NCBI GenBank assembly: GCA_913062975.1
Contig: CAJXZO010000001.1
Span: 186,001 to 250,000 of the forward strand
Origin: an uncultured Micrococcales bacterium
GTDB lineage: Bacteria; Actinomycetota; Actinomycetes; Actinomycetales; Microbacteriaceae
Reading direction: 5' to 3'
Length of the DNA stretch: 64,000 bases
The position numbers were made by a program, and so were the translations under genes. Positions within the stretch are counted from its first letter, which is position 1, and each line of letters begins with the position of its first letter. Below, in pieces: positions 25,677 to 35,016 of the stretch. The notes beneath the pieces were generated by a model. That model had not been told where the DNA came from. It did not search any database and worked only from the letters and a program-made list of their open reading frames with translations.

Positions 25677-27446
25677 GTGAGTAATCCAAATGAAAACAAC
25701 CCTCGATCCAGAGAATACAAAGGGCCCAGGGCTAGTTTCAAGCAACTGATTCCCTACCTAACCGCTCAGAAAAAGCCAGTCATCATCGCGGCTGTTTTGA
25801 GCATAATCGGCGCTGGACTATCGCTGGCTCAACCACTAATGGTGGGTCAAGTTATTTCAGCTGTCGAGCAACAGCAAGAGATCCTCCCCTTTGCAACGAT
25901 TCTGGTTGGACTAATTATTCTCTCGGCAGCTTTTTCAGGTTTTCAATACTTCTTACTGGCCAGAACCGGTGAGGCGGTTGTTTTAGACACCAGAAGGCAA
26001 TTGATTGGCAAGTTGCTTAGATTGCCAATCAATGAATACGACCAGCGTCGAGTCGGCGACCTGGTGTCAAGAGCGGGAAGTGATTCAACACTTTTGCGAG
26101 CGGTCTTAACCCAAGGTTTGGTGGAGGCCATCGGTGGGGCGTTTTTATTCTTGGGTGCATTAGTCGCCATGGCGGTCATTGATCTTCCACTACTTTTGGC
26201 AACTCTCGGTGTTTTGGCGTTTTCAATCATTGGCATCTCAATCGCTGGTCGCAGGATTCGATACGCAACCACCCAGGCTCAGCAGCGAGTTGGCGAGATG
26301 AGCAGCAGCATTGAGCGAGCGTTGAGTGCGATTAGAACCATCAGGGCGGCCAGGGCCGAAACACGTGAGAGTGAAGCAATCTATAAAGAGGCTAATCAGG
26401 CCTATGACCAGGGAGTAAAGATCGCTTCCTTGAGTGCGATTGTTGCTCCAATTGCGCAGCTGTCTTTGAACATTGCATTCATTGTTGTAATCGGTGTTGG
26501 TGGAATCAGAGTGGCAAGTGGGGAAACTGAAATTGCCAGCCTGGTCACATTTGTAATCCTTTTATTTTTCTTGGTGGGCCCCCTATTGCAAGCATTCGGT
26601 GCCTATAGCTCTGTAATGAGTGCTTTGGGAGCTCTTGCTCGAATTCAAGAAATCATGGCCTTGGATGACGAGCAGAGAGACCCTGCCCCCGAGGACCGAA
26701 AGCCTGTCAATGACATCGCCATTGAGTTCCGAAATGTCAGTTTTCAATATCCAGGGGATGAGTCAAAACCAGTTTTGAAAGACCTGAGTTTCCAAATTAC
26801 AAGAGGACAAAGAGTTGCCTTGGTCGGTCCATCCGGAGCCGGCAAATCTACAACATTTTCACTCATCGAAAGATTCTATGAACCAACCTCCGGGCAACTG
26901 CTGATGGATGGTCAACCAGTGACTGAGTTTTCAAGAGATACTTTGCGCGAAGAGATTGGCTATGTTGAGCAAGATGCGCCTGTTTTGGCTGGCTCGCTTC
27001 GAGACAATTTGCTGCTTGGCAAGGAATCGGCTTCCGACCATGAGCTTATTGAAGTTTTGGAGCAGGTGAATCTCTCGGATGTCCTCAATAGGGACAGCAG
27101 AGGACTGGATGCCGAGGTGGGTGAAGATGGCATCATGCTCTCGGGGGGTGAAAAACAAAGACTGGCCATCGCCAGAGCATTGCTAGCAACACCCGAAATA
27201 CTGCTGTTGGATGAATCGACATCATCTTTGGATGGACTAAACGAGCAACGAATGCGTAAGGCAGTTGATGCAGTTAGTGAAAATAGGACAATGCTAGTGA
27301 TTGCTCATCGACTCTCCACCGTTGTCGACAGTGATCTGATCATCGTTTTGCAAAACGGAGAAATCATCGGACAGGGAACTCACGAGCAATTGTTGAAATC
27401 CACCCCGCTCTATCAGGACTTAGCTAAACATCAGCTTCTGGTTTAG
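25677..27446 (+). CDS. ABC exporter, fused permease and ATPase
   Basis: 589 residues: a six-helix type IV exporter domain (about 35-310) followed by one ATPase domain. Walker A is GPSGAGKST, the signature LSGGEKQRLA, Walker B ILLLDESTSSLD and the H-loop IAHRLSTV. All catalytic residues are canonical, so a homodimer is expected. The substrate cannot be told; the family exports drugs, lipids or peptides. The GTG start is 15 bases upstream of the kynU operon on the same strand in the sense that kynU follows its stop by 15 bases, so both may share a transcript. Confidence 0.9.
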   Translation: MSNPNENNPRSREYKGPRASFKQLIPYLTAQKKPVIIAAVLSIIGAGLSLAQPLMVGQVISAVEQQQEILPFATILVGLIILSAAFSGFQYFLLARTGEAVVLDTRRQLIGKLLRLPINEYDQRRVGDLVSRAGSDSTLLRAVLTQGLVEAIGGAFLFLGALVAMAVIDLPLLLATLGVLAFSIIGISIAGRRIRYATTQAQQRVGEMSSSIERALSAIRTIRAARAETRESEAIYKEANQAYDQGVKIASLSAIVAPIAQLSLNIAFIVVIGVGGIRVASGETEIASLVTFVILLFFLVGPLLQAFGAYSSVMSALGALARIQEIMALDDEQRDPAPEDRKPVNDIAIEFRNVSFQYPGDESKPVLKDLSFQITRGQRVALVGPSGAGKSTTFSLIERFYEPTSGQLLMDGQPVTEFSRDTLREEIGYVEQDAPVLAGSLRDNLLLGKESASDHELIEVLEQVNLSDVLNRDSRGLDAEVGEDGIMLSGGEKQRLAIARALLATPEILLLDESTSSLDGLNEQRMRKAVDAVSENRTMLVIAHRLSTVVDSDLIIVLQNGEIIGQGTHEQLLKSTPLYQDLAKHQLLV

Positions 27447-27461
27447 CAATATCCTTATAAG

Positions 27462-28772
27462 ATGACCTTTTTTGAAAGTGATCCAACTCAACTTGAGAAC
27501 ATAGAAAAACTTGATCAAGAGGATCCGCTAAAAAACTATCCTGATCTGTTTTATAAACCAGACCCAGAGATTTGCTACCTGGACGGAAACTCGCTTGGAA
27601 GGCCACCAAAGAAAACCATCGAAAACATATCAGAGTTTCTAACCGAGGGCTGGGGAACAAAGCTGGTGGACGGCTGGGCAGATTGGATTGACCAAGCACA
27701 AACCGCCGGGGACTTACTTGGTCGAGCAACCCTGGGGGTTGGTCCCGGTCAAACATTGGTTTGTGACACAACCAGCGTAAATTTCTACCAACTGTGTGTG
27801 GCAGTTGTAAATCACAGGTCCGAGAGAAAAACTGTGGTAATTGACAGTGCTAACTTCCCAACAGATCGCTACATCCTGCAGGGTATTGCCAAACAATTCT
27901 CGCTAAACCTGATCACCCTTGACACCGACGGTAGTGGTGGTCCCGGTGCGGTGGCAATAAACAGTGAGCATGAAATCATTACTCCCGAAGAACTCGCGAA
28001 GCATCTATCCGAGGATGTTGCCCTTCTCACATTGCAGGCAGTGAACTACCGAAGTGGTGCAAGGCAACCAATTCTTGAGATCAACAAGTTGGCCCAATCA
28101 CTTGGCATCTTGGTGGTTTGGGATTGCTCTCACGCAGGAGGTTCAATCAATTTAGATTTTGATGCAAACCAAATCGATCTAGCTGTTGGCTGCACCTATA
28201 AATACGGAAACAGCGGTCCAGGTTCACCTGCTTGGCTATTTGTCCGCAGTGAGCTGCAGCAAAAATTACAGGTGCCAATTCAAGGCTGGTTTGCGCAAGC
28301 CGATCAATTTGAAATGGGGGCTGAATTTGAACCGGCTGATGGCATCCGCGGATATCAAATCGCTTCTCCCCCAATCACCGGAATCAAAGCGGTTGAAGCA
28401 AGCTACGAAATGATTGAGGCTGCGGGCATTGAGAATATTGAAGCCAAGGCCGCTGCCGGTAGTCAACTAATGATCGAGTTATTTGATGCATGGTTGCAAC
28501 CTCTGGGATTTGAATTGGGAAGCCCAAGAGAATGGCAAAAACGAGGTGGTCACATAATCATCACCCACCCTGAAGCCAAACAAATTGCCCACGCCCTGCG
28601 GGTTATCAGCAAGGTGATACCTGACTACCGTGAGCCGAATTCAATTAGGCTGTCGATGTCGCCGCTGACCAATAGCTACCAAGATATCTATCTAGGTTTT
28701 TCCAAACTGAAACAGCTGGTTGAAACTGGGGAATTCAGATCAGTCCAACAAAGCGAAAGCAAAGTGACATGA
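27462..28772 (+). CDS. kynU: Kynureninase
   Basis: 436 residues, PLP-dependent. The N-terminal YLDGNSLGRPP, the central VNYRSGA and WDCSHAGG, and the PLP lysine in CTYKYGNSGPGSPA (about residue 245) are typical of kynureninase. It cleaves kynurenine to anthranilate and alanine. The reading frame is intact over the full family length. The next gene, tryptophan 2,3-dioxygenase, begins with an ATGA overlap but is broken, so this cell may not make kynurenine through it. Kynurenine formamidase is not in the window. Confidence 0.94.
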   Translation: MTFFESDPTQLENIEKLDQEDPLKNYPDLFYKPDPEICYLDGNSLGRPPKKTIENISEFLTEGWGTKLVDGWADWIDQAQTAGDLLGRATLGVGPGQTLVCDTTSVNFYQLCVAVVNHRSERKTVVIDSANFPTDRYILQGIAKQFSLNLITLDTDGSGGPGAVAINSEHEIITPEELAKHLSEDVALLTLQAVNYRSGARQPILEINKLAQSLGILVVWDCSHAGGSINLDFDANQIDLAVGCTYKYGNSGPGSPAWLFVRSELQQKLQVPIQGWFAQADQFEMGAEFEPADGIRGYQIASPPITGIKAVEASYEMIEAAGIENIEAKAAAGSQLMIELFDAWLQPLGFELGSPREWQKRGGHIIITHPEAKQIAHALRVISKVIPDYREPNSIRLSMSPLTNSYQDIYLGFSKLKQLVETGEFRSVQQSESKVT

Positions 28773-29591
28773 GTAACAATAAACATCTCACTTACACCAG
28801 CTACCTTTTGGTTGACTAGCTTCTGCAGCTTCAGAAACCACTAAGTGACGGGCCGAGCACGATGAACTACTTTTCATCACAATTCATCACGTTAATGAGC
28901 CTGGTTCAAGCAAATTCTGCATGAAATTGAAGCACTGCAGGTCGCATTCGAATCAAGCCAAACCCATTACTCACTTGGTTTGCTGGGCCGAGTGAGAACA
29001 ATGATGCAAAACTGCGTTTCACAACTAGACGTATTAGAAACCATGACCCCGCTTCAGTTCAACTCCTTTCGAGAGCGTCTTGCTAGTGCCAGTGGATTTC
29101 AGTCAGCACAGTTTCGTGAATTGGAGGCAGTCCTTGGAAGGCTAGACAAAGCTGGTGATGGTTCCGACAAATCAACCGGAATGGGCGTGAGTGAGCACCT
29201 GTCCCCAGGTAGTGAAGCTAGGAATCGAGTGGAGAGTGCCATGAACAGGAAATCCCTTTGGCACTCAGCCCTTCACTACTTCAACTCAAAATCGGCCATG
29301 CCGGCTGAGGCAATGCAGGCTGACCCAACCCATGCCTGGCAAGCGAGCCCCGAGGTTCAAAAAGTCCTAATCGAACTTCACCGAAATGACCCAGAAGCTA
29401 ACCTGATTGGCGAAGCTTTGATTGATCTGGATGAAGGGTTTCAGGAGTGGCGTTATCGGCACGTGAAAATGGTGGAGAGAACTATTGGCAGAAAAAATGG
29501 GAGTGGTGGATCAAGTGGTGCAGACTATTCGGCATCAACTCTTTTCAATCCAGTCTTTCCAGATCTTTGGGCAATCAGGAGTCAGTTTTAG
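28769..29591 (+). pseudogene. kynA: Tryptophan 2,3-dioxygenase, broken near the N-terminus
   Basis: Starting at ATG 28769 (overlapping the kynU stop by 4 bases), the frame reads the typical N-terminus HLTYTSYL and then meets TAG at 28817-28819. After KPLSDGP the match moves to another frame at HDELLFI (from 28858) and then again at WFKQILHEIEAL (from 28902), each shift explained by one lost base. From there the frame is open to 29591. It keeps the haem-ligand region YRHVKMVER and ends LFNPVFPDLWAIRSQF. Total length equals about 274 codons, as expected for the family. The 203-residue open frame from 28980 is only the C-terminal part and lacks the substrate-site histidine region (IHHVNE). Three lesions in 86 bases indicate a pseudogene or a local sequence error. 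The 3' end overlaps folD by 17 bases. Confidence 0.88.
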
Positions 29592-30435
29592 CCAGTTGCA
29601 AAACATTTTTTAGGAGCATCACCCTGGTCATTGGACCAACTCCCCCAGGGTTGGGTGACATCCAGCCTGCAATGTTTGCAACGTCTGGATGAACATCGCC
29701 AACCAAGCCGTTTTCAGTTCTGGTGATTCCAACATCAAACACTGCCGCCCCTGGTTTTATATCTTCTGGTCGGATCATGTGCGGGACACCGGTAGCGGCG
29801 ACCACAATGTCTGCATCCGATATCAGTTCTGGCAAATCTAAACTGCTGGAATGCGCAATCTGAACAGTTGCGTCAACTCCCTTTCTTGTAAGCAGAAGCC
29901 CAAGTGGCCTGCCCACGGTCACTCCCCTGCCAATAATCAGTGCCTTTTTGCCCTTGGTTTCAATTTCGAATCTTCTGCAAAGCTCCAAAATTCCCGAGGG
30001 TGTGCAGGGAAGTGGGGTAGAGATATCACCTGAAGCGTTCAGCACTAATCGACCTAAATTAATTGGATGCAAGCCATCCGCATCTTTCTTGGGGTCAATG
30101 ACCTCAAGCAATTTATTGGTGTCAACTCCACCAGGCAAGGGCAGTTGAACTATAAAACCCGATACCTCAGGGGCGGAATTTAGATCATTGATTGCGTATT
30201 CGATGTCTATTTCAGAAGCAGTTGAGGGCAGGTCGACCCGAATAGACTCAATTCCTACCTGCTGACAATCTCGATGTTTACCAGCCACGTAGCTTTGACT
30301 CCCAGGATTATCCCCCACCAGGAGAGTTCCCAAGCCAGGGGTAATGCCTTCAGTCTTTAGCTTGGATACTTCGATACTGATTTCATCTTTAATTTCGGCA
30401 GCAGTTTTTTTACCATCAATTACTTGTGCTGCCAC
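29575..30435 (-). CDS. folD: Methylenetetrahydrofolate dehydrogenase / methenyltetrahydrofolate cyclohydrolase
   Basis: 286 residues. The catalytic Tyr and Lys are in SYVAGKHRDC, with PKKDADGLHP and PCTPSGIL following. The NADP-binding segment IIGRGVTVGRPLG and the C-terminal PNPGGVGPMT are present. It interconverts 5,10-methylene- and 10-formyl-tetrahydrofolate. The start lies 3 bases after the glyA stop, so glyA-folD form a one-carbon operon: SHMT makes methylene-THF and FolD oxidises it. Confidence 0.96.
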   Translation of the reverse strand: MAAQVIDGKKTAAEIKDEISIEVSKLKTEGITPGLGTLLVGDNPGSQSYVAGKHRDCQQVGIESIRVDLPSTASEIDIEYAINDLNSAPEVSGFIVQLPLPGGVDTNKLLEVIDPKKDADGLHPINLGRLVLNASGDISTPLPCTPSGILELCRRFEIETKGKKALIIGRGVTVGRPLGLLLTRKGVDATVQIAHSSSLDLPELISDADIVVAATGVPHMIRPEDIKPGAAVFDVGITRTENGLVGDVHPDVANIAGWMSPNPGGVGPMTRVMLLKNVLQLAKTDS

Positions 30436-30438
30436 TCA

Positions 30439-31728
30439 CTACCAGCTCTCGTGGCCCTCATAAAGAGGAAACGCATCAGTAAGTGCTTTTACCCTTGCCT
30501 GCAAAGCAGGGATATCAGGGTTTGGTTTGATGCTGTTTGCAATTATGTCTGCAACCTCAGAAAACTCAGTTTCTGCAAAACCTCTGGTTGCCAAAGCTGG
30601 AGTTCCAATTCGGATTCCGCTTGTAACCATGGGGGGTCTGGGGTCATTAGGAACGCTATTTCTGTTAATGGTGATTCCAACTTCGTGCAGAAGGTCTTCC
30701 GCTCCCTTACCGTCAATCTCTGCGTTTCTTAGATCAACTAGTACAAGGTGAACGTCACTACCACCGGTCAGGACTCCAATTCCAGCCTCGGCAACATCAG
30801 CCTCAACTAGACGCTTTGCAATGATGTTTGCACCTTGAACAGTCCTGGTTTGGCGATCCTTGAAATCATCAGCCATGGCAGCTTTGAACGCCACCGCCTT
30901 TGCTGCAACCACGTGCATAAGGGGTCCGCCCTGCTGACCCGGGAAGACAGCACTGTCAATCTTCTTAGCGAACTCCTGCTTGCAAAGAATCAAGCCAGAA
31001 CGAGGTCCAGCGAGGGTTTTGTGAACGGTTGTCGAGACAACATCTGCATAAGGAACGGGGGATGGGTGAACCCCGGCTGCAACCAAACCTGCGAAGTGAG
31101 CCATGTCAACCCAGAACTTTGCGCCAACCTCGTCAGCAATTTCTCTAAACTTAGCAAAATCTAAGTGCCTAGGGTATGCACTCCAACCAGCAATAATTAC
31201 TGCTGGCTTCACCTCCAGAGCCCGCTCTCGAACGTGATCCATGTCAATTAGGCCTTCGTCGTTTACCTGGTATGAGTGGGCCTCGTACATCTTTCCGCTG
31301 AAATTCAAATGCATTCCGTGGGTCAGGTGACCGCCGTGGGCCAAATCCAGACCCAAAATCTTCTCCCCAGGCTTCGCCAGTGCCATCAAAACTGCAGCTG
31401 AGGCAGACGCGCCTGAGTGTGGCTGAACATTTGCATGATCTGCCCCAAAAAGTTCCTTTGCACGGTCAATTGCCAAATTCTCTGCAACGTCAACCACTTC
31501 ACAGCCACCGTAGTATCGTCTCCCGGGGTAGCCCTCTGCATACTTATTGGTGAGCACAGAACCCTGAGTTTCCAATATGGCCCTGGAGACAAAGTTTTCA
31601 CTTGCAATCATCTCTAGCGTTCCGCGCTGACGCTCAAGCTCTTGCTCCAGCACTGCTGCTATTTCGGGGTCGACTTCACTCAGCGACGCACCAAAACCGT
31701 TAGGTGTCTTTATCAGGGTTCTTGTCAT
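30439..31728 (-). CDS. glyA: Serine hydroxymethyltransferase
   Basis: 429 residues, PLP-dependent. The PLP lysine is in [11 protein letters not shown] (about residue 235), with YPGRRYYGG and PHSGASAS further upstream. It transfers the serine hydroxymethyl group to tetrahydrofolate, giving glycine and methylene-THF. A minus-strand TAGAAT is 7 bases before the ATG, and GGAG lies only 2-3 bases away, so leaderless initiation is plausible. Faces purU divergently across 58 bases. Confidence 0.97.
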   Translation of the reverse strand: MTRTLIKTPNGFGASLSEVDPEIAAVLEQELERQRGTLEMIASENFVSRAILETQGSVLTNKYAEGYPGRRYYGGCEVVDVAENLAIDRAKELFGADHANVQPHSGASASAAVLMALAKPGEKILGLDLAHGGHLTHGMHLNFSGKMYEAHSYQVNDEGLIDMDHVRERALEVKPAVIIAGWSAYPRHLDFAKFREIADEVGAKFWVDMAHFAGLVAAGVHPSPVPYADVVSTTVHKTLAGPRSGLILCKQEFAKKIDSAVFPGQQGGPLMHVVAAKAVAFKAAMADDFKDRQTRTVQGANIIAKRLVEADVAEAGIGVLTGGSDVHLVLVDLRNAEIDGKGAEDLLHEVGITINRNSVPNDPRPPMVTSGIRIGTPALATRGFAETEFSEVADIIANSIKPNPDIPALQARVKALTDAFPLYEGHESW

Positions 31729-31735
31729 GCTCCAG

Positions 31736-31741
31736 ATTCTA
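31736..31741 (-). promoter_or_regulatory. Candidate leaderless -10 box of glyA
   Basis: TAGAAT on the minus strand, 7 bases before the glyA ATG. The divergent purU gene has the same hexamer at 31780-31785. Confidence 0.45.
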
Positions 31742-31779
31742 ACATCCGACTAGGTGAAAAACTGTTGAGGGCAAACCCC

Positions 31780-31785
31780 TAGAAT
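31780..31785 (+). promoter_or_regulatory. Candidate leaderless -10 box of purU
   Basis: TAGAAT lies 7 bases before the second in-frame ATG (31793) and only 1 base before the first (31787). If the leaderless model holds, translation starts at 31793. Confidence 0.45.
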
Positions 31786-31786
31786 T

Positions 31787-32644
31787 ATGCCCATGCCAAA
31801 TCAAGAACACTGGGTACTTACTTTTGTTTGCCCCGACAAGCCAGGAATTGTTCATGCAATTTCGGGAGCAGTTGTGCAAGCACAGGGAAACATCACAGAA
31901 TCCAAGCAGTTCACCAGTGAGAGCAATCACTTTTTCATGCGCTTGCAGATTGAGTCATCAATTTCCAAATCTGAATTTGAAACCGTCATCCAAGAAATTG
32001 CTGAAGCGTATCAGATGGAATGGCAACTTGATGTTGTTGGCAGACGCATGAAGACCTTGGTTTTGGCATCAAAGGCAGCGCACTGCCTAAATGACATGCT
32101 GTTTAGACAACTTTCTGGGCAATTGCCCATCGAGGTAGAGGCAGTTTTGGCAAACCACCCAGATCTAAAATCTCTTGCTGAGTTTTACAAGACCCCATTT
32201 GAGCATCACAGTATCGAATCGGCTAACGACAAGCACAATTTTGAAAAACGCATCGAAGAACTAATTGAACAAAAAGAAATCGAACTAATTGTTCTAGCTA
32301 GATACATGCAAATTCTCAGTCCAGAGTTTTGTGCCAGACATGCTGGAAAAATTATCAATATTCACCACTCATTCTTGCCAGGCTTCAAGGGTGCGAACCC
32401 CTACGCTCAAGCTCACCAGCGTGGCGTGAAGCTAATTGGAGCCACCGCTCATTTCGTCACCGAAGATTTGGACGAGGGTCCGATTATTGAACAGAACGTT
32501 GACCGCGTGACCCATGAGGAATCAAAGCAGAAACTAGTTCGCATCGGTCAAGACATTGAATCTCGCACCCTCGCCCAAGCCGTCAGCTGGTTTGCTGAGC
32601 ATCGAGTGCTAGTCGATGGCTCTCGAACGATTGTTTTTAGTTAG
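31787..32644 (+). CDS. purU: Formyltetrahydrofolate deformylase
   Basis: 285 residues from the first ATG, or 283 from ATG 31793, which fits the promoter spacing better. An N-terminal ACT domain ([17 protein letters not shown]) is followed by a formyltransferase-fold domain with [23 protein letters not shown], a catalytic-type histidine in that loop and [11 protein letters not shown]. It hydrolyses 10-formyl-THF to formate and THF, balancing the one-carbon pool with GlyA and FolD on the other strand. The stop lies 36 bases inside the 3' end of the convergent surface-protein gene. Confidence 0.94.
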   Translation: MPMPNQEHWVLTFVCPDKPGIVHAISGAVVQAQGNITESKQFTSESNHFFMRLQIESSISKSEFETVIQEIAEAYQMEWQLDVVGRRMKTLVLASKAAHCLNDMLFRQLSGQLPIEVEAVLANHPDLKSLAEFYKTPFEHHSIESANDKHNFEKRIEELIEQKEIELIVLARYMQILSPEFCARHAGKIINIHHSFLPGFKGANPYAQAHQRGVKLIGATAHFVTEDLDEGPIIEQNVDRVTHEESKQKLVRIGQDIESRTLAQAVSWFAEHRVLVDGSRTIVFS

Positions 32645-34960
32645 AACTATCACCGCCAGCAGCAAGGCCAACACGACTAAAGCGGCAATCACTATTGCCC
32701 AGACGTTAACCGTCTCCTGATCTGAAGTGGTTGCTGCTTGATTAATTTCTTGGCTTCCAGTGAACACCGCCTCCGGCAAGTCACGGTATTCAATTGCTGG
32801 TGGGTTTAGGTTTTGTTGGACATCTCCTGTTGGTTCTGACCCTACTTCATCACGCTCCCCAAGTGGCGATTGTTCATCATCGCTCTGCTGAATCGACTCC
32901 ACCTGTGTGTTCGTATCCTCCTCCGCAGAAATCGTTGCCTCAGGCTCTATTTCGGTCTCAGACGTGATTTCTGACCCAGCATCATCCTCTGGTTGCGAAT
33001 CGGTTTCAGGGTCTGAAATAGGCTCTGGTTCAATCCCTTGATCCACATCGGGTCCGCTCGGGTTCTCAATCACAGCCGACCCTTGATCTCTGTCCTCAGC
33101 TGGCGCTGGTTCTGGATTGGGTCTTGGTTCAGGCGCTGGCTCCGACTCAGATTCTGGCTCAGGGTTTGGCTCAACCTCGGGAGCTGGTTCAGGAGATGGT
33201 TCTGGATCTGGTGCTGGGGCCGGTTCTGGGGTTGGATCCGGACTTTCCTCTGGTTGAGCTTCCTCAATGATTAATTGTGGGATAGTGAACCTAGTGGTGG
33301 CTGAACTAACTGGTCCTACATTACCAACCGGATCCGCAAGTGACTCTGCAGGAAGTGTCCAGCTGACCTCACCACTGGAACAACCCTTGGTTATCAGTGA
33401 CATTCCAGATTCATTCTGTTCTGAATAAATTCTGCATTCTTGGCTACCCTCAAAATTAAATTGTTCAAAAGTTGCAGGAGTTTCGCTAAACACCACAGGT
33501 GTAACCGACATCATCTCCTGGACGGGTTCTTCGAGTTGCTCAATATGGGTCTCCTGAAACTCAATACTCGGTTCAGTTAGATCAATTTGAATCAAAACTT
33601 CCATGGGCTCGCCGAGGGATTGGTTTCCAAACTCATCAGTGACCAGCGCTTTGGGTAGAGTCACAGAAACCTCGCCCTCCACGCATTCACTCAAACTCAG
33701 TACGGCGAGGTTTTGTTCTTCAGTTGTGCTGAATTCGCAACCGGTAACCGTTATGTTTTGAAAATCAAATACGCCAGTTTCATCTGTTTCCAGCAGGAGG
33801 TCAAAGCTGGACTGATTGGTCGCCTCTGGGGCGGTTAGCTGAAAATCAGGAGCTACTTTGTCCAGTGCTATTGCCAAACTTAGGTTGCTAAGCGGCAGGT
33901 GTTGGTTTTCGCCCATTGTCCTCGCCTCTATATCCACAACTGCATCTGCCATGCAGTCGCTAAGAATAAGAGAATAGGTGCTTCCTTGAGAACCAAGTTC
34001 CGAACTTGCACATCCTGTGATTTCAAATGCAGATAGGTCGACTGACTGCACTTCCGAATCAAAAGCTAAAGTCACCGAAACCGAATCGGAAGACAGTTGC
34101 CGATAGCTAAATTCTGTTACTTCAGCAGGTTTCTGAAATCTCAAAATGACTAATCCGTCACCCTCTTGCGTTCCCTTACTGTATGTAACTGAGGATGTGT
34201 GATTCGCATCGGCATAGGAAGATCCGCCGCCTCCGCCGCCTGCGTCCATGCAACAGATGTCAGTGTCAGCACCGCCTCCACCGCCGCCGTAATAACCGCC
34301 ACCGCCTGCTCCACCTCCGAAACCGCGCTGGTCGTAACCACCGTCACCACCGAGTCCTAGCTGCCCAGGCTGTCCATCACTGCCACCGGAAGAATTGGTT
34401 TCACCACCAACTCCACCTGCTGACTGCGTTCCCCCGCCTCCAGCATCACCTTGGCCAGGAATTCCGGCATCAGCAACAGTGCCACCGCCATCACCGCCGT
34501 AACCGCCAAAAGGCCCACCCTGACCCCCACCTCCGCCAGCAACCACCACTCGATCGGATAGAGCACTTCCAAACCGCAAATCACTTGCCCCGCCCCCACT
34601 ACCCGGAGGTCCCACGCCACCACCAGAGACCCCACCGCCGTTGAAACCGCCGGGAACTCGATCACCTCTGATTCCAGCGCCACCCACCATCACCGTGATT
34701 GTCTCTGGGAAATCAGATAAAACACCGCTGACAAAACCTCCTTTACCACCGCTTGCACCTCCGCCCTCGGCACCGTAAAGCTCAAACTCAATTTCAGTGA
34801 CTCCGGGAGGGACCTGAAAACTTTGTGCAGAGTCCGTGTTTAGAAACTCAACCTCGCATACACCTTCTTCACATATGGGCGCGGCTATTGATTCCTGGTT
34901 TACGATTTGGCCCAATCCGGCAATGGCCAAGCTGGCAATAATTGCATTTATTTTTCTCAT
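32609..34960 (-). CDS. Glycine-rich, membrane-anchored cell-surface protein
   Basis: 783 residues in a clear modular order. First comes a signal peptide (about 1-27), then a short cysteine-containing segment and a very glycine-rich domain (about 70-275) similar to bacterial proteins with an ALK/LTK-like glycine-rich fold. Three beta-rich repeats (about 285-565) follow, each with a cysteine pair (ITGC/LSDC, VTGC/LSEC, SQEC/TKGC). A long Glu/Pro/Asp-rich stalk (about 570-735) leads to a C-terminal membrane helix with a basic tail KNNRSR. It should face outward as a stalked surface protein; adhesion is a guess. Its ATG lies 12 bases below the icd terminator stem, and the nearest AGGAG is inside that stem. 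The long antisense frames across it are composition artefacts. Confidence 0.8.
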   Translation of the reverse strand: MRKINAIIASLAIAGLGQIVNQESIAAPICEEGVCEVEFLNTDSAQSFQVPPGVTEIEFELYGAEGGGASGGKGGFVSGVLSDFPETITVMVGGAGIRGDRVPGGFNGGGVSGGGVGPPGSGGGASDLRFGSALSDRVVVAGGGGGQGGPFGGYGGDGGGTVADAGIPGQGDAGGGGTQSAGGVGGETNSSGGSDGQPGQLGLGGDGGYDQRGFGGGAGGGGYYGGGGGGADTDICCMDAGGGGGGSSYADANHTSSVTYSKGTQEGDGLVILRFQKPAEVTEFSYRQLSSDSVSVTLAFDSEVQSVDLSAFEITGCASSELGSQGSTYSLILSDCMADAVVDIEARTMGENQHLPLSNLSLAIALDKVAPDFQLTAPEATNQSSFDLLLETDETGVFDFQNITVTGCEFSTTEEQNLAVLSLSECVEGEVSVTLPKALVTDEFGNQSLGEPMEVLIQIDLTEPSIEFQETHIEQLEEPVQEMMSVTPVVFSETPATFEQFNFEGSQECRIYSEQNESGMSLITKGCSSGEVSWTLPAESLADPVGNVGPVSSATTRFTIPQLIIEEAQPEESPDPTPEPAPAPDPEPSPEPAPEVEPNPEPESESEPAPEPRPNPEPAPAEDRDQGSAVIENPSGPDVDQGIEPEPISDPETDSQPEDDAGSEITSETEIEPEATISAEEDTNTQVESIQQSDDEQSPLGERDEVGSEPTGDVQQNLNPPAIEYRDLPEAVFTGSQEINQAATTSDQETVNVWAIVIAALVVLALLLAVIVLTKNNRSRAID

Positions 34961-34972
34961 GAGGAGAAAAAT

Positions 34973-35004
34973 AAAACTCCTGAGCGATTTCGCTCAGGAG
35001 TTTT
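34973..35004 (-). terminator. Intrinsic terminator of icd
   Basis: A perfect 14-base stem, AAAACTCCTGAGCG (34973-34986) with CGCTCAGGAGTTTT (34991-35004), and an ATTT loop. On the minus strand it is followed by a T-rich run (TTTTATTTTT). It lies 12 bases after the icd stop and directly ahead of the surface-protein gene. Confidence 0.88.
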
Positions 35005-35016
35005 CCACAGGTGGCT

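Noticed and set aside
28941-28960. tRNA-like TTCGAATC sequence
   Set aside because: No acceptor stem or anticodon arm can be formed around it; it encodes the AFESS segment of the dioxygenase.
28980-29591. Independent 203-residue gene starting at TTG 28980
   Set aside because: The homologous sequence continues upstream in shifted frames, so this is the C-terminal part of the broken kynA.
33080-33260. Repeated short units that could suggest a CRISPR or tandem repeat array
   Set aside because: The repetition is in the Pro/Glu/Ala codons of the stalk, with no constant repeat-spacer structure.
33038-33274. 78-codon frame rich in Trp and Arg
   Set aside because: Antisense of the Glu/Pro stalk of the surface protein; a repeat-composition artefact.
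34195-34644. 149-codon plus-strand frame rich in His and Arg
   Set aside because: It is the antisense of the glycine-rich domain; the composition follows from GGN codons read backwards, and it has no ribosome binding site.
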